DNA from: Cornus controversa
Lineage: Eukaryota > Streptophyta > Magnoliopsida > Cornales > Cornaceae
Reading direction: 5' to 3'
Assembly: GCA_026545225.1 (NCBI GenBank)
Contig: CM048846.1
Span: 13,913,975-13,977,974 of the forward strand
Length of the DNA: 64,000 nucleotides
In this document: positions 62,401 to 64,000 of the stretch, in pieces
Position numbering within the stretch: position 1 is the first letter of the stretch
Layout: the number at the start of each line of letters is the position of its first letter
Program-made: the position numbers and the translations under genes
The notes under the pieces: model-generated
The model's input: only the letters and a program-made list of their open reading frames with translations
Told to the model about the DNA's origin: nothing
Database searches by the model: none

Positions 62401-62621
62401 ATGCTTTCTTAATATAACAAGCTTAAGAAACTCCAAGCAAGCAGTTCCCGATTGCTACTTGTTTTTATGAAAATACTAGGCCTCCAAGCCAGAAATCATA
62501 AATAAGAAAACCACTTTGGAGTCAAAACAACAAACCTGTACAACCCTCTTGCTGCAGAGTTGACAGTTTGCGTATAAATAGAGGGGTTCTGCCTTAAAGA
62601 ACACTCATGATCTTCATCAAT
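32826..62621 (-). CDS. IPO13: Importin-13-like nuclear transport receptor (importin-beta family), last eight coding exons
   Basis: Eight minus-strand exons join in one frame into 387 codons and a stop: 62536-62621, 61764-61951, 61573-61665, 50507-50694, 50217-50328, 48502-48659, 45526-45642 and 32826-33047. All junctions have GT donors and AG acceptors and phases agree. The protein is the C-terminal third of a HEAT-repeat karyopherin, with [51 protein letters not shown] and [20 protein letters not shown]. Importin-13/transportin-3 receptors carry cargo through nuclear pores under Ran control, with cargo held in C-terminal repeats. The N-terminal two thirds should lie beyond 64000. Introns of 10.9 and 12.5 kb are filled with transposons, yet every exon is free of stops, so the gene looks functional. 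The family is certain enough; importin-13 versus transportin-3 rests on remembered similarity. Confidence 0.85.
33048..34040. other. Intron sequence, nothing recognised
   Basis: Start of the 12.5-kb intron. It shows no exon, no clear LTR or LINE coding sequence, and no RNA gene. Confidence 0.45.
34041..34650 (+). pseudogene. L1 LINE 3' end (zinc-binding RT tail), broken
   Basis: Translation in shifting frames gives FAWTIA, then C..CAK with [20 protein letters not shown] and [14 protein letters not shown], the zf-RVT tail of plant L1 polyproteins (compare [20 protein letters not shown] near 51400). A-rich sequence (AAAAATAAAAATAAAAGG near 34636-34652) ends it, consistent with a poly-A tail. 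It is 5'-truncated and shifted in frame, lying in plus orientation inside the importin intron. Confidence 0.75.
34651..36930. other. Intron sequence of unknown origin
   Basis: No conserved domain was found. 35900-36180 has repeated ACGATCA/ATCG motifs, and 36420-36620 is rich in ATATAC simple sequence. It could include a diverged LTR or RTE 5' region, but this is not supported. Confidence 0.4.
37137..37820 (+). pseudogene. RTE LINE endonuclease domain
   Basis: A 227-codon open stretch with the EEP-fold signature: [47 protein letters not shown] and [11 protein letters not shown]. The usual catalytic Asn after GDF is Lys here, so nicking would be lost. An upstream ETKWKGEK with the catalytic Glu (about 37028) is cut off by stop codons. 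The endonuclease normally nicks target DNA to prime insertion. Confidence 0.85.
38122..39505 (+). pseudogene. RTE LINE reverse transcriptase and C-terminal tail, broken
   Basis: Fragments in several frames: [60 protein letters not shown], then a jump to [20 protein letters not shown] and [12 protein letters not shown]. The section between palm motifs A and B is deleted after [13 protein letters not shown] is the catalytic motif. The tail [20 protein letters not shown] and [15 protein letters not shown] is open at 39239-39505. Confidence 0.8.
39330..39800 (+). repeat. Tandem duplication (~245 bp) of the RTE tail
   Basis: The tail [20 protein letters not shown]...[11 protein letters not shown] reappears as [20 protein letters not shown]. 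The end marker AATTCATGTGACC occurs at 39528 and 39771. Both units finish with AAAAAGGCAAGGATGATGATGA-like sequence. Confidence 0.8.
39995..40270 (+). repeat. 5' LTR of the copia element
   Basis: 276 bp, TG...CA, with an internal near-duplication (TAGATAATTAGCATAGTTAT occurs twice). A possible TATA-like ACTATTTAAATCC lies near 40194. Confidence 0.95.
40271..40282 (+). other. Copia primer-binding site (tRNA-iMet)
   Basis: TGGTATCAGAGC directly abuts the 5' LTR; it is complementary to the 3' end of initiator tRNA-Met. Confidence 0.95.
40439..41400 (+). pseudogene. Copia gag, broken
   Basis: An ATG at 40439 opens a frame that stops near 40511; gag continues in another frame with [20 protein letters not shown] and [12 protein letters not shown] later piece (40947-41186) reads [20 protein letters not shown]. 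The zinc knuckle CX2CX4HX4C at 41290-41333 is complete in cysteines and histidine but contains an in-frame TAG. Gag forms the virus-like particle and binds element RNA. Confidence 0.85.
41560..41886 (+). pseudogene. Copia protease region
   Basis: [13 protein letters not shown] (41601-41640) holds the catalytic aspartic protease motif DTG. After an in-frame stop come [20 protein letters not shown] and [10 protein letters not shown], the normal protease end. The protease processes the polyprotein. Confidence 0.85.
41887..42780 (+). pseudogene. Copia integrase, open but altered
   Basis: A 297-codon open stretch. It has the zinc-binding H...H part ([10 protein letters not shown]) but Tyr in place of the first Cys of the CxxC pair (YETC). 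The catalytic core has [16 protein letters not shown] and EVAERKN, supplying the D, D and E residues. The end has [17 protein letters not shown] stop at 42778 separates it from RT. Integrase joins element DNA to the chromosome; loss of a zinc ligand would impair it. Confidence 0.9.
42903..44861 (+). pseudogene. Copia reverse transcriptase and RNase H, frameshifted
   Basis: RT begins with [20 protein letters not shown] and [14 protein letters not shown], then breaks at 43470. The frame resumes at 43540-43888 with [20 protein letters not shown] and [15 protein letters not shown], shifts after LFLRHSQGG, and continues with the active site YVDD (43908-43919) and [14 protein letters not shown]. 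RNase H follows: [31 protein letters not shown], a frameshift near 44555, then [12 protein letters not shown] and [11 protein letters not shown]. Together these copy RNA to DNA and remove RNA. Confidence 0.9.
44869..45144 (+). repeat. 3' LTR of the copia element
   Basis: 276 bp, same length as the 5' LTR, starting directly after the polypurine tract and ending TCTTCA. Confidence 0.95.
45228..45525. repeat. Microsatellites beside exon 7: (AC)n(TA)n and (CA)n(GA)n
   Basis: (AC)n with (TA)n lies at about 45231-45281, and a GCGCAC/CACA/GAGA run at about 45482-45520, the latter immediately inside the intron next to the exon 7 donor. Confidence 0.85.
45526..45642 (-). CDS. IPO13: Importin-13-like exon 7
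   Basis: 117 bp encoding [20 protein letters not shown] and [16 protein letters not shown]. Acceptor TTTGTAG. The donor is GTCCGT, weak beyond the GT, and a CT/GT/GC microsatellite starts a few bases into the intron. It escapes the obvious frame search because it is short. Confidence 0.85.
46060..46805 (-). pseudogene. RTE LINE, older copy, RT part
   Basis: Minus strand: [85 protein letters not shown], then a direct jump to [20 protein letters not shown]. The catalytic section between these is deleted. It continues the endonuclease part at 47640-48440, from which it is separated by an inverted second copy. Confidence 0.75.
46806..47640 (+). mobile_element. RTE LINE, younger 5'-truncated copy inserted into the older one
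   Basis: Plus strand: [54 protein letters not shown] and then, after a large deletion, [18 protein letters not shown] and [17 protein letters not shown]. It ends in TGATTATGATGATGAAGA, typical of RTE 3' ends. Both flanks are minus-strand RTE sequence that connects across it. Confidence 0.7.
47640..48440 (-). pseudogene. RTE LINE, older copy, endonuclease end and linker
   Basis: Minus strand gives decayed [68 protein letters not shown] and [14 protein letters not shown]. The parts [15 protein letters not shown] and [15 protein letters not shown] of the two RTE copies correspond, proving two separate elements. Many stops. Confidence 0.7.
48502..48659 (-). CDS. IPO13: Importin-13-like exon 6
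   Basis: 158 bp encoding [20 protein letters not shown], then [15 protein letters not shown] and [11 protein letters not shown]. Acceptor TTTTAG, donor GTAAAT. Confidence 0.9.
48660..50216. other. Intron between exons 5 and 6
   Basis: 1557 bp of AT-rich intron. Part (49020-49280) is rich in CAC/CCA triplets. No transposon or coding sequence was recognised. Confidence 0.5.
50217..50328 (-). CDS. IPO13: Importin-13-like exon 5
   Basis: 112 bp encoding [16 protein letters not shown] and [19 protein letters not shown]. Acceptor CTCAG, donor GTAAGT, ending one base into a Cys codon completed by exon 6. Confidence 0.9.
50329..50506. repeat. 178-bp intron dominated by a (TG)n(AG)n microsatellite
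   Basis: About 46 bp at 50425-50471 is TG repeat passing into AG repeat, taking a quarter of the shortest but one intron of the gene. Confidence 0.85.
50507..50694 (-). CDS. IPO13: Importin-13-like exon 4
   Basis: 188 bp encoding [17 protein letters not shown], then [18 protein letters not shown] and FVRDSPK. Acceptor TTTTTCAG, donor GTTCAG. The phase fits exon 3 across 10.9 kb. Confidence 0.9.
51249..51515 (-). pseudogene. L1 zinc-binding C-terminus (zf-RVT)
   Basis: The frame [20 protein letters not shown] with C..C, then [20 protein letters not shown], is the zf-RVT domain. The gypsy solo LTR interrupts it just upstream, at 51523. Confidence 0.85.
52904..53020 (+). mobile_element. tRNA-derived SINE
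   Basis: The head has an A-box-like TAGCCCAATGG (52917) and a B-box-like GGTTTGAGCCC (52959), spaced as in a tRNA promoter, and the tail is a short poly-A. Flanks AGAGGCAAGGATGA (52890-52903) and AGAGACAAGTATGA (53021-53034) are a 14-base duplication with two mismatches. It is transcribed by RNA polymerase III in active families and moved by LINE enzymes. Confidence 0.8.
53637..54470 (+). mobile_element. Intact TRIM (miniature LTR retrotransposon), 834 bp
   Basis: Two 279-bp LTRs (53637-53915, 54192-54470) start TGTTGGAGAA and end TTAACA/TCAACA, differing at about 18 sites by hand count. Perfect GGATC duplications flank it (53632-53636, 54471-54475). The 276-bp interior starts with a tRNA-iMet-type primer site (TGTATCAGAGC, one mismatch) and ends with the polypurine tract TTGAGGGGGGG. 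It encodes nothing, so mobility would need enzymes from a copia element. Confidence 0.95.
53935..54130 (+). repeat. Short tandem repeats inside the TRIM
   Basis: About seven to eight degenerate copies of a ~22-base unit (ATCAACTCGTCTCGGATCTT-like). They make up most of the TRIM interior and could serve as packaging or spacing sequence. Confidence 0.75.
54811..57418 (-). mobile_element. Gag-only gypsy LTR element (TR-GAG-like)
   Basis: Direct repeats 54811-55380 and about 56847-57418 (570 and 572 bp) enclose 1.47 kb with a single gag frame on the minus strand and no pol. Minus-strand LTRs start TGTAGGACA. The insertion point is inside the L1 frame; candidate duplications AGAGG and CAAGG are imperfect. 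No convincing primer site was identified next to the right LTR. The layout matches TR-GAG elements known from plants. Confidence 0.75.
55750..56766 (-). pseudogene. Ty3/gypsy gag, frameshifted
   Basis: The retrotransposon gag core reads [40 protein letters not shown] and [12 protein letters not shown] before a stop at 56287. It resumes as [20 protein letters not shown]. An upstream arginine-rich part ([22 protein letters not shown]) and a downstream acidic tail follow. No zinc knuckle or protease is present. Gag builds the particle; alone it could package RNA of related elements. Confidence 0.8.
58176..58560 (-). pseudogene. L1 reverse transcriptase, palm and thumb part
   Basis: Contains the catalytic FVDD in [15 protein letters not shown] (near 58490-58530), then [30 protein letters not shown] and [15 protein letters not shown]. 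Typical of plant L1 RT; upstream fingers are missing. Confidence 0.85.
58571..60078. other. Intron sequence, nothing recognised
   Basis: No conserved domain, LTR pair or RNA gene was found in this part of the 10.9-kb intron. Confidence 0.45.
60079..60463 (+). mobile_element. Copia solo LTR with GTAAT duplication
   Basis: It starts TGTGAGGTTGAGGTCC and ends CTTGAAACA; GTAAT flanks it at 60074-60078 and 60464-60468. It shares GGACTCTCTT.TAGCCC, ATATAAGGGCAT and GCCGAACCACGTAAAT with the LTR at 10811. Orientation is opposite to the host gene. Confidence 0.9.
60540..61280 (+). pseudogene. Unidentified coding-like relic
   Basis: Plus-strand islands look protein-coding: [20 protein letters not shown] and [14 protein letters not shown] (60577-60680), [20 protein letters not shown] (60880-60940), and [20 protein letters not shown], ending [10 protein letters not shown] and a stop (61170-61280). 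They are in different frames with stops between. It may be a retroposed gene fragment or exons of a lost gene. I do not recognise the family. Confidence 0.35.
61573..61665 (-). CDS. IPO13: Importin-13-like exon 3
   Basis: 93 bp encoding [18 protein letters not shown] and [11 protein letters not shown]. Acceptor CGCAG, donor GTAAGG. The 10.9-kb transposon-filled intron follows. Confidence 0.9.
61764..61951 (-). CDS. IPO13: Importin-13-like exon 2
   Basis: 188 bp encoding [20 protein letters not shown] through [10 protein letters not shown]. It contains the amphipathic repeat [14 protein letters not shown] typical of HEAT helices. Acceptor CACAG, donor GTATT. Only 98 bp of intron separates it from exon 3. 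Confidence 0.9.
62287..62380 (+). repeat. Tandem repeat in the 584-bp intron
   Basis: AGTAATAGTGAATCTAAA plus a linker TTTGTTTTGGTAAGTAA repeats about 2.6 times with a ~36-base period. Confidence 0.85.
62536..62621 (-). CDS. IPO13: Importin-13-like exon 1 of those in the window
   Basis: 86 bp, starting [16 protein letters not shown] after a CCAG acceptor preceded by a long pyrimidine run, and ending GLY plus two bases before GTTTG. It runs in phase with the next exon to make GLYRMG. Confidence 0.85.
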
Positions 62622-63530
62622 CTGGAAAAAAAAAAAAATAGAGACTGAAACTTTTAGTTAGATGGCTTTAAAATTTTGATTAGTATTAATAACTATTGAC
62701 TAACAAAACTAAATCTTAATTTGACATACTGTCACTTAAGGAGAACGCCCTACACATCTGTCAATCATTTGCACTTCTCTATTTAAAAAATAAATAAAAA
62801 TGCAAGATTGCATTTCTACAGTAGATACCGCATCACTACAGAATGCAAAGGCCTGGATGGTGATCACTACTACCTCCCAACACTGGAGTCACACTAAAAG
62901 AAAACCCATCTTCTTTTGAAGTCACCTCTGAGCCAGACATTTTGTCAAACAGTTGGTAGGTATACACTTCGCTAAAACAGAACAGAAATAAACTGTGTAG
63001 AGAACCACCTCTCTAACCAAGATCAGCGGTACGTATGGATGTGATTAATACTACTTCCTTGCAAGAACAAATAAGTCCCTGACAACAGTTCCACCATCAA
63101 GAACCTTTGATAACAATCAATTAGCTTTCAGTCAAAAAGATAAAATCCACTCGAGAAGGGTTTGAAAATAAGAAAGATCTGATATTTTCTTTAAAATTTG
63201 GAACAAAATTAGTGAAGGTGAGTTTTAGTTTTCTTAGTAATAATTGAATTCTTAAAATTATCGTAACTCCTAATTCAGTACAATTTTTTTTTTTTTATCA
63301 AATTTACATGTTGATATTTGAGATTAAGCATGCAAAAATAGGAAATTTTGACAACCAATTTGAATTGGCATGTCTTATGCCAACTCAAGCGAAGTTTTCT
63401 TATTGAATTGCCTTCCATTTAGCACTCTCAATAAGATGCCTTGAAGATGAGTGAGATGATTCAAACCTCCATACTCCTAAGCACAAGATATTGAGTCTCA
63501 CATGTCTATTATTTTACCAGCAAGGCATTA
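62622..63530. other. Intron upstream of exon 1 of the window
   Basis: This should be intron of the importin gene. No further exon of the expected preceding HEAT repeats was found. Confidence 0.45.
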
Positions 63531-63534
63531 TAAA

Positions 63535-64000
63535 AGTGAATCTTGGGTGCGCCAGGAGAGTATCTTCACGGAAACCAGTGGTGGAGCAGTTTGACAGGAG
63601 ATTGCAGGTTGGAAGAAACATTATTTATCTAAAGGGGGCGACTAACTCCCTTAAAAAGCACCTTTTCAAGAGGATTCAATCCCTGCCAAAAAAATTTCTA
63701 TTGAAGAGGATTCGAAAGCTGCAAAAGAATTTCTTATGGGGTGGGCATGGGGGAAGAATTCAAGTAACACTTTGTGGATTGGGAGCAGATTTGTAGACCC
63801 ATTTAGGCAGGGGTTTGGGTATCAGGAGGCCGGATTTGTTTAACAAAGCTCTAATGGGAAAATGGTGTGGAGATTAGGGGCGGAAAGACAGATTGTGGAG
63901 GAGGGTGGTTATCCGATGCAAGCTCGGGGAATCTAGGGGTGGATGGTGGTCCTTGGAGGTGAGATCCCCGGTAGGGGGTGGCCATTGGAAATTCATCCGG
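63535..64000 (+). pseudogene. L1 LINE fragment running off the right edge
   Basis: Frames read VVEQFDRRLQVGRNIIYLKG, FLLKRIRKLQKNFLWGGHGG, GLGIRRPDLFNKALMGKW and LWRRVVIRCKLGE, the part of plant L1 after the RT palm (compare [14 protein letters not shown] near 58240). Frameshifts and a stop at 63796 show decay. It lies opposite to the importin gene. Confidence 0.8.

Noticed and set aside
62865-62905. Minus-strand WEVVVITIQAFAF-like stretch with possible splice sites
   Set aside because: It does not fit the HEAT-repeat sequence expected before IDEDHE, and the phase with the next exon is not supported.

Overview
The window is nuclear DNA of a plant, most likely a repeat-rich eudicot. It is AT-rich and holds spliced coding exons, Ty1/copia (including Sirevirus-like) and Ty3/gypsy elements, RTE and L1 LINEs, a tRNA-derived SINE, a CACTA end, a MITE and a TRIM. 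The species cannot be named from sequence alone. No bacterial, organellar, rRNA, tRNA or CRISPR feature was recognised.

Positions 1-31.4 kb are a gene-free bed of transposon remnants. From left to right they are: a copia RNase H relic; a gypsy chromodomain end with part of its LTR; a non-autonomous gypsy-like element with a tRNA-Asp-type primer site; the right end of a CACTA transposon; a copia solo LTR; a short copia/TRIM-like element; a degenerate Sirevirus with a multiple-polypurine-tract array; a gypsy solo LTR sitting inside an older inverted gypsy LTR; inverted Sirevirus LTRs carrying a MITE; and a copia LTR split by two further solo LTRs. Many boundaries are fixed by target-site duplications read directly from the sequence.

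Positions 32.8-62.6 kb hold the one convincing cellular gene, on the minus strand: the last eight coding exons of an importin-13-like (importin-beta/karyopherin) nuclear transport receptor. The exons total 1164 bp and join in one frame (387 codons plus stop), but they are spread over about 29.8 kb because two introns are inflated to 10.9 and 12.5 kb. The 12.5-kb intron holds an L1 tail, an RTE LINE with a duplicated tail and a near-complete copia element. The 10.9-kb intron holds an L1 LINE broken by two insertions: a gypsy solo LTR (itself carrying a SINE and an intact TRIM) and a gag-only LTR element. A smaller intron carries an RTE LINE inserted in inverted orientation into another RTE LINE. 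The 5' part of the gene lies beyond the right edge, where another L1 fragment begins.

No self-contained new gene system was found. The most useful signals are the fully resolved nested-insertion stratigraphy inside a working gene, an intact TRIM, a TR-GAG-like element, and short palindrome arrays inside LTRs.
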